A stretch of DNA of 64,000 nt from Tricholoma matsutake (Eukaryota > Basidiomycota > Agaricomycetes > Agaricales > Tricholomataceae), in NCBI GenBank assembly GCA_026075535.2, contig AP026540.1:10044001-10108000 (forward strand), read 5' to 3'. Position numbers and translations under genes: made by a program. Every line of letters begins with the position of its first letter. Position 1 is the stretch's first letter. This document shows, piece by piece, positions 1-12,299 of the stretch. The notes under the pieces were generated by a model, which saw nothing but the letters and a program-made list of their open reading frames with translations, was not told the DNA's origin and did no database searches.

Positions 1-843
1 TCTCCTCATCAATTTGCGGACGAGCATGCGCAGATTATGTGGGCCCTCTCATTCATGAAGGGCAGACAAGCCACACAGTTTGTGGATCGTCTCATGTGCA
101 ACTACCAACTAAGCGGAAGACTCCCCTACACCTCCTACTCCAATGTTGCAGATGAATTTGCGAACGAGTTCTGTCCAAAGAATGAGATCCAATCTTCACA
201 GACCGAGCTCGAGACTGTGAAGTACTTCCAAGGTACATGAACCATTGACGAGTACGTCAATGACTTTCGCAAACTGGTAGAGCAAGCGCAGTACTTCGAG
301 GGCTCGCATATCGTCCTCAAATTCCGACAAGGTCTAAACGTGAAGATCCAAGACCATGTCACCTGTCTCACCACCGGACGACCTTTGGATAACACCCCCA
401 AGCAGTGGTACAATGCCGCTATCATCTGCGATGAAAATCACATTGTGAATGAGGCTTTTCACATGTCTTCACGAATGGCCTCACGATCCAAAACCAGCTC
501 ACAGCTGGGGAACATGTTCTGCAAGCTCATTCCCACCATGGTGCAGCCCCTCCCCCTGATTTTGCACACAACTGCCCCATCGTGATACACACCTTCAGCG
601 CAAAGTGTCTCCGCACCCACTAAACCAAAGGACAGATCTGCGCTTGTCTGCTTTCGTTGCAGAGAATCTGGTCATACACGACCTGAATGCCCAAGACGGT
701 TTGACATTTGGTACATGGATGGCGAAGAGCACCACGATTTTGCACAGGAGGAATTCACAGCACTGGATGTGAATGACACAAATGAGAGGAATGAGGAGCC
801 TGTTGTAGAAGTAAAGGAGAATTTTCGCAGCAACAACGAGTGA
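1..843 (+). pseudogene. Outer Gypsy gag (3' part) with CCHC knuckle
   Basis: Frame 1 encodes a retrotransposon gag capsid region followed by a canonical CX2CX4HX4C zinc knuckle at 649-690 (C649, C658, H673, C688) that would bind the RNA genome. Stops at 238 and 583 are both TGA. The one at 238 falls where family members have Arg (the motif around it reads GT-stop-TIDEYV), which points to a CGA to TGA change. The TGA at 841 may be the genuine gag terminator, because the protease frame opens just upstream in the -1 frame (from 795). The start codon is outside the window. Confidence 0.85.
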
Positions 844-2020
844 GCAGTACACCACCATTGTCCGCGAAAAATCATTTCGTAGTGTTGTCAGTAGATGAAG
901 TGTACAAATCAAATTCTATTTCATCGACCGATCTCTCTGTGAACGATGCGGAAGCCATACTAACCCATCCCTATCCTTGTTTGCATTTTCATAAGCACCC
1001 TAAATGGGAGAAACGACTCCCCAACCACTATGTCATAGCAGCGACCCCAAGCCCCCACTTGTTCGAGCTTGAAGTATCGCTGCAAACCACCGATACTGGC
1101 ACTGTGCACATGACCAAGGCGCTATTTGATTGTGGCGCCACCGGCCTTTTTGTCAGTTCCGATTTTGTTGTGTGAAATCACCTCGCAACAAAAGCGCTCA
1201 GCCGACCCATCCCTGTGTTCAATGTCAATGGCTCAGCAAATGAAGCAGGTGATATCTCGGAAGTTGTAGAGGTCCTACTATGATTTTGTGACCACTCTGA
1301 ACGTGCGATGTTCGCAGTGACTGGCATCGGCAAGCAAGATGTTATTCTCAGCCTCACCTGGCTCTGCGAGCATAATCCTGAGGTGGACTGGCAGACTAAT
1401 GAGGTCAAAATGAGTCGATGCCCGAATCACTGCTGCACCTGTCAGAATGAGATGAATGAAGAGCACAATAGCGCTTTTCGGGAAATCACTAGCATTCATA
1501 CCTGTTGTGTGGGTCCCATGCCTACCCCTGATGTTGAGATGGAGGACATCCTGGACCTTCCACAACTGGTGAACAATGATAACAATGACAAAGACCATGA
1601 CAAACTGCCCCTTTTGAGCAAAAACACGGTCAAAGAGGGAGATCGCATCTTTGTCGCTACCATTCCCTGCGACGTGGAATTTGTTCATGCCACATCCAAC
1701 ATTTCACAATGGCTAGCAGAGGCCTTCCATAAGAATGTGCAACCAAAGTCCTTTCATGAATCCGTCCCTGCACACTTCTACGAGTTTGAGGACCTATTTG
1801 CAAAGTCTTCATTTGACTGCTTGCCTGACCGAAAGGTATGGGATTATGCGATCGAACTCATCCCTGGTGCAAAGGCCGCTAGCTGCAAGGTCTACCCCCT
1901 CGCGCCCAACGAGCAGGCTGAGATGGACAAATTCATCCAGGAGAACCTAGCCACTGGCCACATTTGCCCCTCGAAGTCGCCGATGGCATCCCCCATCTTT
2001 ATCAAGAAGAAGGATGGATC
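795..2020 (+). pseudogene. Outer Gypsy pol, first part (protease and start of reverse transcriptase)
   Basis: This is frame 3, one base back from gag. It carries an aspartic protease with active site D-C-G at 1128-1136 followed by ATGLF, a variant of D-S/T-G. It then runs into the N-terminal part of the reverse transcriptase, ending at FIKKKDGS. At codon GS the frame is cut by the LTR of the inner element at 2021 and resumes at 12295. In-frame stops at 1173 and 1281 are TGA. The -1 offset from gag suggests ribosomal frameshifting in the ancestor, although no clear slippery heptamer was seen. Confidence 0.85.
2016..2020. repeat. Target-site duplication GGATC, left copy
   Basis: GGATC directly precedes the left LTR of the inner element and is repeated right after its right LTR (12295-12299). 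A 5-bp duplication is what Ty3/Gypsy integrases make. Removing one copy plus the inner element restores the KKDGSLW reading frame of the outer reverse transcriptase. Confidence 0.95.
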
Positions 2021-2219
2021 TGTGGTGACCCGGGGCTTGACCCCGCATTTGTATATATTATATTTCTTTGCTATTGACCTGGCTGGCCCCTATAAAGGGA
2101 CCAGCCTTCTATTTTACATAAGCAATCCTTTTACTACCACCTCGAGTACACACGATAATATACGTTATTCGTGTTTAGCTCCTGCATGATCTTAAGGGAC
2201 CCCCCTCCGACTCACAACA
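2021..2219 (+). repeat. 5' LTR of inner Gypsy
   Basis: A 199-bp direct repeat of 12096-12294 with TG...CA-type ends. It contains a TATAAAGG box near 2091 that can serve as the U3 promoter. It differs from the right LTR at two positions (CTCGAG versus CTCAAG, and GCATGA versus GCGTGA), both explained by loss of a CpG. Confidence 0.95.
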
Positions 2220-2470
2220 GTTTTTTAAACACCCAAACTCGTATAGAGTTAAGCTCGACATTGCCCCATCAGTGATCGTCATCAACACGACCCTGAACTT
2301 CTCCCGCAAAGGGAGAAAATTCTCAATGCAATCAGCGATGGAAGCATATCCGTTGCTAGGACCTGAATCAAGTTTCTTTTGCACTCGGCTCTTTGCTTTT
2401 CACCCGCTGCTACGACCAAAAATTTTTCCTTTCTCTCCATTGCTGAAGACTGTACAACAAGACCGACACC
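2220..2470 (+). other. Inner Gypsy leader, no gene
   Basis: About 250 bp lie between the LTR and the gag ATG. No TGG-type primer-binding site complementary to a tRNA 3' end is evident directly after the LTR. The element may use self-priming, as Tf1-like elements do, or the site has decayed. Confidence 0.5.
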
Positions 2471-5026
2471 ATGGCCTACACCAAGGCCAAAACCAAGAAC
2501 AAACTGAAGCCTGCTCCTAAGCAGGCCGCACAAGGTAACTCTCATCCGTCGCCATCAGGCTCGGATTCTCCTTGGCGCGCACCGAGAGATTTAACTGGAC
2601 CCCATCCACTCGAGGCGCATACAAGCACCTCGAGAAACAACGTTTCCCCTACTAGGGATACCCTCGAAGCGCATACAGCCACTTCGAGAAACATCAATTC
2701 CTCTGCCCTCGGACTACACCATCAACGGGCCACCATTGAGGACACCGACAACAGTGACCCCGAATCCAGAAAATCTTCCTCGTCGAAAAACAGTTGACGA
2801 GACTCTCAACCTAACCCAGGACCTCCTCCTGGTTTGCTGAACCTTTCTCCTCTGGATGAATTGACCTTGACCCCAGAGCCCAACAACAACCGGGTTACCC
2901 CCAGTAGTGGTATCGATCTTCCCCGCAACAACCAGGTGTACGATACACCTGGATTATTTCCTGCCGTGTGGCTGGATTTAACACCATCAGCGCCCGCAAT
3001 GCCGATGAACGCTAACGATCAGCTGTGCTGATGAGAAGAGAAAAAGCCCCTTGAGAAACCTCAAGAGGATGAATCGGACGAAGAGTTTGGAGCTGAGCAC
3101 TTCGCTCAGATCGCGATGGATATGTTTACCCATTGCATGGATGCAAGAGATTTTGAACCTATTAAGTTGGAAAACCAACTTAAAGATCTGGCGTTGAGTT
3201 ATGCCAGACACTTTTCTGGTAGGAGTATATTTAACCCTACTATCCCTCGTCCTGCCACAGCGGAACGAGATCCCAATCCTATCCTACCTTGGTCCACCAA
3301 CCCTGCAGAACGAGAAGATCCTTCCACACATAGATGTGGTTCCCCACATCTACAAAACCCTGAGTTATCTCATGAAGTACCTTCTAAGAAGAAGGTACAC
3401 TACATCAACAACAACAGGATCGTCCTTCAAAGGATACGCGATGGCGATATCCGGGACGGACATCCCACCTCGATCCCCAACCAGGGAATCTGCTTCGACA
3501 AAGATGGTCAACCTTGGGATAAGGATGACACTTCATCTCGCCATCAGAAGCGGGACATCCCACCCTCTGGAAATTCCAGACGGCCTGCACAGAGTCACGC
3601 AGGCCATGGAGGACCACCAGATGGAGATGGATCCGGGGGTGATGATGATGGAAGTGATAGCAACTCGACGTATAGCACATCGAGCGACGACAGTACCAAT
3701 TATTCTTCCCAGATAGAGGAAGAGGTGTCCCACAGAAACTCGTCGAATCATCGACGAGAAATGCGGACTCACAATTCTTCCAGACATACGCCGTCTGGAC
3801 ATTCTGGTACCCAATGAGAGCCAAATAGCCCTTACTGGTCTACATCTTCCCATCCCAATTCTTATCAAGAAAAAGGCTCTCGCCGTCCCTCAAAATATTT
3901 GAGGGACATCCATACCAAGATACATAGACAGATCGACAACAAGGTCTCTGTCTTGACAGAAATTCCTACCACTGGAGGCAAGAACAGGCCCCGTGTTCCC
4001 AATCCGTCAAAGTATGGCGGATTACCTGACACCGAAAGCTTTGAAAGATGGCTAAACGCCCTTCTTCAGTGGTTGAAGGTGAACAAGATATGCAGCCCTG
4101 AGCTGGACTCAGACCGTATTGAATATACGGCAATGTTCCTTGAGAACACCGCCCTCACTTGGTTTGAGGATAGCATTGACGGTGCATACCACCCACGCTC
4201 AATCTGGACTTTCAAAGAAGTCATCACCGGCCTATACAACCAGTTTGTGCATGAAAATGCGATGCACAATGCGACCGATAAATTCTGGCACGTCGAATAT
4301 AACGCCAAAGAAGGCGTTATGGGCTATTACCACAAACTGGAGTGACATGCTACCAGGATGATACAGGCACCCAATCCTTTTATGTTCAAAACACAATTAG
4401 TGACCGGGTTGCCCACAAGCATCATCTCCTTTGTACTGGACAAAGGAGGCTCCACTGAGACAAGCTCAGTGCAAGATATTCTACACTTCGCCTGCCAGGC
4501 AGAAGAAATAGGTAAAATGAGAAAACGCTTCAATGAAAAGAAGCGTATAATGGATTCCACCAAGTCAAAGAACGCATCCTCTTCGACTAAAAGTTCTAAA
4601 ACAAAAGACCCTTCACCTGAATGGTCTCATGAATGATCCCGAGATCATTCCCAAAAACACAATAAGAACTATCGTGACAACTCTAAATATCCGGGTTCGA
4701 AGTATCCTGCCAAGGAAGTTCGAAGTCACGGCGATAGCAATCGCCATAACAAAGATTGTTGTGATACTCGACCTTGCTCGTCTGGAGGAAAACCATCCAG
4801 ACATTCCGGATCCAAATCAGACAAAAGGTCTGATGACAAGAAGACCCCGACTTGTTACAGCTGTGGAGGTCCACACTACTCCACAGATAAGGGCTGCCCT
4901 AAATACGGACAGCCAGAACCATCGGCTAAGATGTACGCCGCTCGGGAAGGATCAGGCTCTATGACCAACCGAGCAGTGATCACCACTCGAGTCCTACCAG
5001 GGACTCGGATTCGCACTCTGCGATGA
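2471..5026 (+). pseudogene. Inner Gypsy gag, about 850 codons, stop-interrupted
   Basis: A single frame (frame 2) runs from ATG 2471 to TGA 5024-5026, interrupted only by TGA at 2795, 3029, 3032, 3815, 4343 and 4634. The first 470 or so codons are Ser/Pro/Asn-rich and low in complexity, with a repeated LEAHT(S/A)TSRN segment. The capsid-like part (about 3990-4400) resembles Ty3/Gypsy gag. A zinc knuckle of unusual spacing, CX2CX3HX6C, lies at 4853-4897. The protease frame overlaps in the -1 frame from before 5026. The unusual length compared with typical 300-450 residue gags comes from the N-terminal extension. Confidence 0.8.
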
Positions 5027-5034
5027 GTGAATGA

Positions 5035-8000
5035 CTCGCCGCAGCATACAGCGACTCAGAGGACAACACTCCCTCTGAGTATGGGTCTGCATTGTCAGAC
5101 ATGAACCCTGATGGTTCTCAGTACAGTTCAGAAGGTGAACTGTACAACTTGGAATCTGACACTGGAGATAACCCCAGTGAATATTCTGGATCAGAGCACT
5201 TTGGTGCAATCCAAGAAATCCTTTCGGAGTATGACTCCGATAGTTGCCCATCCGCCCAATCAGTATCCGACTCAGAGGAAGACTCTGAGGACGAGATGGA
5301 GATTTCATTTTCTGAAAGATTAGGCGTCATGATGGACAACCTTTTCAAAAACAAACCGCGCTTTAGAGGCGCGACCACTTTGAGGAAATCCTCAAAGAAA
5401 ATAACCCATCCTCCTCGCTCAGAGAAGGACAACCGTTGCTTCGTGGTGAAAATGAGGCTTCATGAACTTGAAGCTTTCGTCCTCCTTGATTCAGGCTGCA
5501 CATCTGATTCAATCTCACCTGAGTTTGCCATGTCGGTGAACCTTAAAGCCCACGAATTGGAAGAACCGGTGCCATTGCAATTGGGCACCGTTGGAAGCCA
5601 TTCGAAGATCAACTTCGGACTATTCACCAATTTTGAAATCGGTGAAATCAAAAACACCCACTACTTCGATGTTGTTAACATCGATAGGTATGATGCCATT
5701 CTGGGCACCGTGTTCATGAGAAAACACGGTATAGTATTAGACTTCAAACATGACGAAGTACACGTCAAGGGCAAACACCTCGATACCATCATCGAGGGCC
5801 CTAACACTTTCAAGCAAGCCCGGTGGCATGCTATGCATCCTCAACCTCCCAAGGATGAGTGACTCGACCGCAGCCACCCGGCCGCGCGAAAGAGAAAAGA
5901 CCCGGACAAGCCTGGTCCGAGTTCTACGAAAGTGCAACCTCCATCTGTTAGACGTAGGAAGGTTGAAATGGAAGAAATAGACGATGTTGACAAACATCGT
6001 CCATCGAAACTGAAACTTTCGGACCCTGTCCTTTTGGGACCTGAAGAGGGACCCCTGAGCGACAAAGAGGACGATCTGGAAGAGATCGTCCAGGAATTCA
6101 CTCGGGATAGATTTCCCGATGGACCCAATTTCGAACCTCCCGGGTTCGATCCCTCTATCCCTGCGGTACTTCCACCAGATCAGGTCGATGACCTGAACGA
6201 CATACTCTTCGCAATTTGCGAAGATCTGGCTGATAAAGCTAAAAGTAAAGGACCTCTTTCAAAGAAGGACCTTCCACGCCTCCGTGAGGAGTGGAAACAA
6301 TCTTGTCAGGATGTCCTTAATGGAGTACCTGACAAACTACCTCCTTTAAGGGAGATAAACCACCAAATCCCACTGGTGGATGAGAAGAAAAAGTATAACT
6401 ACTATCTTCCCAAATGTCTGGACTCAATGAGGAAACCCCTCGCCGAGAAAATATCCAAGTACTGCAAGGCAGGCTGGTGGCGCCCTGCCCATGCGGAGCA
6501 AGCAGCTCCGATGCTAGTAGTTCCCAAGAAAACAGGGAAACTTCGCACTGTGATCAATGCAGTGAAACGTAACGCTAACACAGTGAAAGATGTTACACCG
6601 TTTCCTGATCAAGACTTGATTCGTCTTGATGTTGCTCGAGCAAAGTACTGCTCGAAGATTGACCTCTCGGATGCCTATGAGCAGGTCCGAGTTGCGCCAG
6701 AAGACGTCTGGAAAACTGCATTCTCGACTGTTCAAGGCGTTTACGAGAGTCTTGTTATGCAACAAGGTGACTGCAATGCACCATCAACCTTTCAAAGGTT
6801 GATGAACTCCATATTCCAAGACTACATCGGAATATTCGTCCACGCCTACCTGGACGACATTTTTGTGTTCAGTGACACGATCGAAGAACACCAGAAACAT
6901 CTGGAACTCATGTTTAACAAACTACGCGAGCATTCTCTGTACCTTCGTGCAGAGAAGTGTGAACTCTATGCTGAAAAGGTAGAGTGTCTCAGTCACATGA
7001 TTGACGAACATGGCCTACATGCTGATAGCAATAAAATGGCGCATATACGAGAGTGGAAAACTCCTCATAATTATCATGAAGTCCAGCATTTTCTGGGACT
7101 CATGCAGTATCTGGCACATTTCCTGCCAGATATAAGTGCTTTCACTAGTCTGCTTTCTGCAATGACTAAAAATGGCCAAGCCTTTTTGTGGTGACCGTTG
7201 CATGATCATTGCTTCCAGATGATTAAACACATCTGTTGCACGACACCAGTGCTGAAGCCGATCGACCCAGATTCACCTGAACCAATATGGGTGATCTGTG
7301 ACACCTCAGTCTTTGGGACTGGGGCAATGTATGGTCAGGGACCCAAGTGCCAAACTTGCCGCCCTGCTGGGTTCCTGTCCAAGAAATTCTCCGATGCTCA
7401 AAGGAACTACCGTACCTTTGAGCATGAGACGATTGCCATACTTGAGGCACTCCTCAAGTGGGAAGACAAACTGATCGGGAGGCGCATTCATGTTGTCACC
7501 GATCACCAGGCACTTGAGTTTTTCCAAACTCAATGCCAACTGTCTGCTAGGCAAACGCGATGGATGGAATATCTATCGCATTTCGACTTTGACATTCATT
7601 ATGTCAAAGGCAAATTGAACAAAGTAGTGGACGCTCTGTCCCGCTACTACCAATTCGACTCTTGGGATGATGCTCCTTTAGCCCAACACTACGTCTTCAC
7701 AGACATACGTCTCGACCCCAACCACAAGGATCTCCCATGGGATCGACATCTCGAAATCAAAAATCGAGTAATTGAAACTCGTTCCGCTGCTTCCCAGCAG
7801 AAACGAGTTGGTGAACAACTAAAAGCTCTTTGGGAACGAGTCAAAGAGCATGAGGCAGCCGCAGCCATAATGCCTCTCAGGCTAAAGGGCCTGACCTGCA
7901 CATTCACATGTCAGAGTTAGACCCCCTGAATGACGATATCCGCAAGGGATATGTCAACGACCAACATTTCAAGAAGGTTCTTGAAAAACCTAAGGACCAC

Positions 8001-9431
8001 CCAGACTTCCAGATTTGGGATGATTTCATTTGGAGAAAGAACAGAGGAGGTGAAGATGTTCTTTGCATCCCCACCTCTACTTCTAAGGGTACGACCTTAC
8101 ATGGTCATATCATCGAACAAGCCCATGCAGTGGTAGGGCATTTTGGCCCTCTGAAAACATCGGAATACATCCGACGTTGGTATTGGTGGCCTCGACTTCA
8201 ATACAAAGTCGAAAAGTACTGTGATTCGTGCGAACCTTGCGTCCGCTCAAAGGGGGAATACCGCTCTCCTTGAGGCAAGCTGCACTTGTTACCAACACCC
8301 ATGAGACCATGGGAGTCAATTGGAATGGATTTTATCGGACCCTTCCCAGAGTCCGATGGATTTGACTACCTTTGGGTAATTATATGTCATCTGTCTTCCA
8401 TGGTTCACCTTATCCCGGTGAACACGACGACAACAGCATCGCAACTATCTCCCATCTTCGTAAAGGAGATTGTCCATTTGCATGGACTACCTGGCTCGAT
8501 CGTTTGCAATCAAGACTCTAAATTCATGTCCAAATGGTGGCATGAAATCCACCATATCTTGGACGTAAAGATACTCATGTCCACGTCATTCCATCCTCAG
8601 ATGGACAGAATAACGGAATGTGCAAACCGTTTGATCGCTCAAATCCTCCGAGCGTTCATTGCATCCAATCAGAAAGATTGGGTAAAGTTCCTCTCTCTCA
8701 TAGAGTTTGCAATAAACTCTACCATTAACAGAGCAATGGGTATGGCCCCATTTGAAATCAACTACGGATTCTTGCCTCGCATGATGCAAGAACTTCCTTC
8801 TACAGAACGCATTCCTCCCGGAGTGCGTACTTTCGCAATGAATGCACTGCGAAACATGGCGATGGCCCATGATAGCATCATCGCTGAAAGAGTCTTTCAG
8901 TGGCACTATGCTAACAAGCATCGGCGCGAGGAGCCCAATATCAAACAAGGAGACCTTGTTTACCTTTCCACCAAAAATCTTGCATTGCCAAAGGGATGCG
9001 CAAGTAAGCTGCTACCTAAATTTGTAGGACCCTACAAGGTCCTACAAGCTTTACCCGAAAAATCCAGCTATGTGCTGGATCTTCCCAGCGAGTTGAAATG
9101 CCAATGTATACACCAGCATTTCCACGTGAGCCTACTAAGGCCTCACCACCCTAACGATGACTCGTTGTTTCCCAACAGGCGTTATCCTGACGCATATGAC
9201 TTCAGTGCCCCAGATGACACCGAATGGTACGTCGAAGAAATCACGGCTCACAAGTGGTGTGGCTGTACCATCCAGTTTGAAGTCAAGTGGAGTCTGGGAG
9301 ACACCACTTGGGAACCTTTAGCAAACTGCAACAATCTTGCAGCTCTAGACGCTTATCTGACACTGATGGGTGCCAGAGACTGGCAAGAATTGCCAAAACA
9401 CGCAGGAACTCCTGCGCGTCGACGAACTTAG
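5035..9431 (+). pseudogene. Inner Gypsy pol: protease, RT, RNase H, integrase, chromodomain-like tail
   Basis: Frame 1 holds an aspartic protease (D-S-G at 5488-5496), a reverse transcriptase with YLDD at 6847-6858 and RNase H (about 7270-7640). A one-base shift near 7900 moves the frame to frame 3 for the integrase, which has an HHCC zinc-binding domain (about 8120-8250) and a core from about 8320. In the core, the first Asp (GMDFIG) and the Glu (ITECAN) are present, but the second catalytic Asp is Asn (codon 8508-8510), placed exactly 35 residues before the Glu. A C-terminal segment at about 9225-9370 resembles a degenerate chromodomain (VEEI...FEVKW...TTWEP). TGA stops occur at 5032, 5860, 7192 and 8271. 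The natural end is TAG 9429. Confidence 0.88.
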
Positions 9432-9555
9432 CTACTTCGAAATTTCAAAGTCATTTGGGCATGTAAGTGTCCAGCAGGTTTCAAACTCCGCAACTGTACA
9501 TCACAACATGCGGAGTTTCAATTTTTTTTCTTCCTTCATCGCTTGGTACATTACC

Positions 9556-11958
9556 ATGGTGAGTGTTCCACCAGACAAGGACGACCCCATGGGGGGCAAT
9601 TTCAATGACAAAGAACCTGAGCAGATGCGCAAGACGGGCCCCAGTGGCCGGTCTCAAAGGGGGAAAGAGAAGCAGAGAGAGCTCAAGCCCACCGGCTCGA
9701 GCAGCAGCAACACTCAACACCATCGCTCGCCAAGCCCTGGTGAGATTGAAGAAGCCATCAGCGCTAGCAGATGTTCTGCTAGAGAAGAACAAAACCGGCG
9801 AGCTGGTGTGGGCACCAGCTCTTCTGCTACCGGAAATTGGAGGATTGACGGTGAAGGCATCGTCCTTCACCGAGGCACTTGCAACATCTGCAAGAGCTAC
9901 GCTTTACACGTGTACACCCACGTGTATGACCAAGATGATGAATATTTCGACGCGAAGAAGCGTCGAGATTCAGAAATTAACTCTGGCGCTCTCGCCAGAG
10001 CCAATCATGTTTATGATGAATACGAAAAAGATATTGCTGCCCTCCAGGATACCATCCGGAACCTGGAGGATGAGAATGAGCACCTGCATGAGCAGCTCGA
10101 TGGACGTTCATCCAAGCGAGCTCGTACTCGTGAACCCTCTCCTTACCCCGACAGACCTCAGGGTAATTTGTATGCCGGTGCAGCCTCTCGGCCTGCTCCA
10201 CCTCCTGCTCCCTGCCCTGTCATCCCCGACAAGGATGTTAACATGAACGAGGTCTACCCACCTCTTCCTAACCTTCCACCCCCGAGATATACATTCTCGG
10301 GCCCTGACGTTCCCAGGATGGCGAACTGGAAACCAGCTCCCAAGCTGCATGGCCAAGTTCCTACGTCCATTCCTCAGAACACTGAGGAATTTGATAGCTG
10401 GTCCTGGATGGCCCACACCTCTGGGAACTTCGCAATGTTGGAATGAATGCGCGAGTACATGCGGTTTGTCAATGACACTTCTTCAGGGGCTCGAACGCCC
10501 CTGATGACCTATGCCCTTGCCCACTGGAGATTACCCAGTTGGCTCCCTGTTCAAATGCAGTCGGCTCAAGGATTACGCCAACTCAACGACCCTACTTGCC
10601 TGGAGCAACCCTTGCTCCTGGATTCTGCTGAAACGTGGGCACAATTCATGCACCGACACTTGTACCAGTGGCGATTCCACCCTGGTACCCTACTGGACGA
10701 ACAGAGGGTCTCCCACCCACATGTCAGGGGACAACTCCTGCTTTGTCAACAGATTCCTTCAGGGCTCTCCCCTGAAGCCAAACTACTTCTCTACCTTCAT
10801 ATTGCGGAGGTACTAGCCACGCCGGGATTGTACCGACAGATTCGAGAGCGTGAACGCCTCTCACTGTCCCCTGTGCGCCATCGGCAGCCCATGCCAATCA
10901 GCAGCAATACAATTTCCCTTGAGGACGTCGTACGACACCTCGCTTCTATGGGAGTCTCGGACAAGGAAGTCCGAGAAGGTTCTCACTATGCCATTGGCTG
11001 GCTTACAGTGATGGCTACTGCCAACTCTTCCCATTTGGAAGAGTCTTCTACCGCTGCATACATCGTAAGACGTCTGCAGCAACATCAAAATACCCATTCA
11101 GAGGATGCTCCTCTGATGTCTGAACCCCGGTGGTGGATCGCTGGGCCTAACAACGTGGCCCTTCGAGAGCCACAAAGAAAAAGAAAAAGAGAATCCACCG
11201 CTCCCACCCGGGGTGGAGCTCCCTCTCATTCAGGGCGACCTCGCCCTGAATCAATGACTTCCACTGCCCCGTCCTCTGGATTCTCCGCTGGACTATCTGC
11301 ATCTATGCACGTGAGCACCTCTTGCATGGACATCCAACCCCCTGCCAGCGCCGGACCTTCATATCAGTCTGGCTGGCATCCAACTCCTCCAGAGGAATAT
11401 TCCCTGGAGAACAATCTGACCTCAGGATGGTCCGGATCCCCCCTCATTGTCAAGGCGACTCAAGGCCAGAAGAAGGCCTTGAAGAGAGCTAGGAGAGTCA
11501 CTGCCGGCATCCCTCCTAATGGGCACAAGAAGCCCGTTAGCAAATTCACTCCAGTTGCATCTACCAAGCTGTGAAAAGTTAGAGACGCTGAGGATGACAG
11601 TGATACCACCGACTCCGTCTCTTCATCCGACGATGAAACATTCACCATCAATAAGTCCACCATCAATAAGGACCGTTTCCCTCTTGATGAAGGGCAAATG
11701 ACGGACACCTCAGCTCTGGGGAACTCCCCAGAGACACCCATATCCCAATTGTCTTCATTGGCATCAAACAACGAAATGACCCTGCTTTCTTCCACACCCG
11801 ATTACGAGCGCGAAGACCCCATTCCCACAACTCCAGAGGAAGTTAGATGTATGATAGTCGATGTCAACCTCCCCGATTCCTCGTCGAACCTCGACGAGTC
11901 CAACATATCATCGTTGAGCCTCGACGATACCCACATCCCCGACGACCCTACTAAATAA
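9556..11958 (+). pseudogene. Third ORF of inner Gypsy downstream of pol, 800 codons, unknown function
   Basis: Frame 1 is open from ATG 9556 (good context, ACCATGG) to TAA 11956-11958, broken only by TGA at 10444 and 11572. I do not recognise it. The N-terminal third is charged and low in complexity, and contains a CX2CX5HX3H cluster (CNIC...H...H, about 9890-9930) and a coiled coil (about 10015-10110, IAALQDTIRNLEDENEHL). A basic SSKRAR patch follows. The middle looks globular (about 10445-11080). A second basic patch (RKRKR) and an acidic Ser-rich tail follow. There is no signal peptide or membrane segment, so it does not look like an envelope protein. The intact long frame implies past selection for function in the element's life cycle. 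Confidence 0.75.
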
Positions 11959-12095
11959 GGTCATCGCGTTTTTTAATAAACAAACGAATTGATTCACCTT
12001 GTCGTACCCCGACAATACCCACATGCCAGATGATACACTCGTCTACTTACTCAAAACATTATGCTTCTCCCCTGGACGAAGCCTAAGGGGGAGGG
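11959..12095 (+). other. Inner Gypsy 3' untranslated stretch with polypurine tract
   Basis: Noncoding, ending in AAGGGGGAGGG (12085-12095) directly before the right LTR. A purine run at this place is the expected primer for plus-strand DNA synthesis. Confidence 0.8.
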
Positions 12096-12294
12096 TGTGG
12101 TGACCCGGGGCTTGACCCCGCATTTGTATATATTATATTTCTTTGCTATTGACCTGGCTGGCCCCTATAAAGGGACCAGCCTTCTATTTTACATAAGCAA
12201 TCCTTTTACTACCACCTCAAGTACACACGATAATATACGTTATTCGTGTTTAGCTCCTGCGTGATCTTAAGGGACCCCCCTCCGACTCACAACA
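12096..12294 (+). repeat. 3' LTR of inner Gypsy
   Basis: A 199-bp copy of 2021-2219 with two transitions, ending ACAACA and followed by the second GGATC target copy at 12295-12299. Confidence 0.95.
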
Positions 12295-12299
12295 GGATC
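12295..12299. repeat. Target-site duplication GGATC, right copy
   Basis: It matches 2016-2020. From here the outer reverse transcriptase frame continues with SLWLVQDYRTLN. Confidence 0.95.

Larger units (their letters stand above)
2021..12294 (+). mobile_element. Inner Ty3/Gypsy element, 10,274 bp, nested in the outer element
   Basis: The element is bounded by two 199-bp LTRs that start TGTGGTG and end ACAACA, and by a perfect GGATC duplication. It encodes a long gag, a pol (protease, reverse transcriptase, RNase H, integrase with a C-terminal chromodomain-like segment) and a third long ORF between pol and the 3' LTR. The copy is inactive: about twelve TGA stops, one frameshift near 7900, and an Asn in place of an integrase catalytic Asp. 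The LTRs differ at only two sites, both CpG/CpA, so the insertion is recent relative to its decay. The long internal region with tiny LTRs and an extra ORF is unusual. Confidence 0.95.

Noticed and set aside
9556..11958. Third ORF as a retroviral-type envelope gene
   Set aside because: No signal peptide, no hydrophobic fusion or transmembrane segment, and it is rich in charged, nuclear-type motifs.
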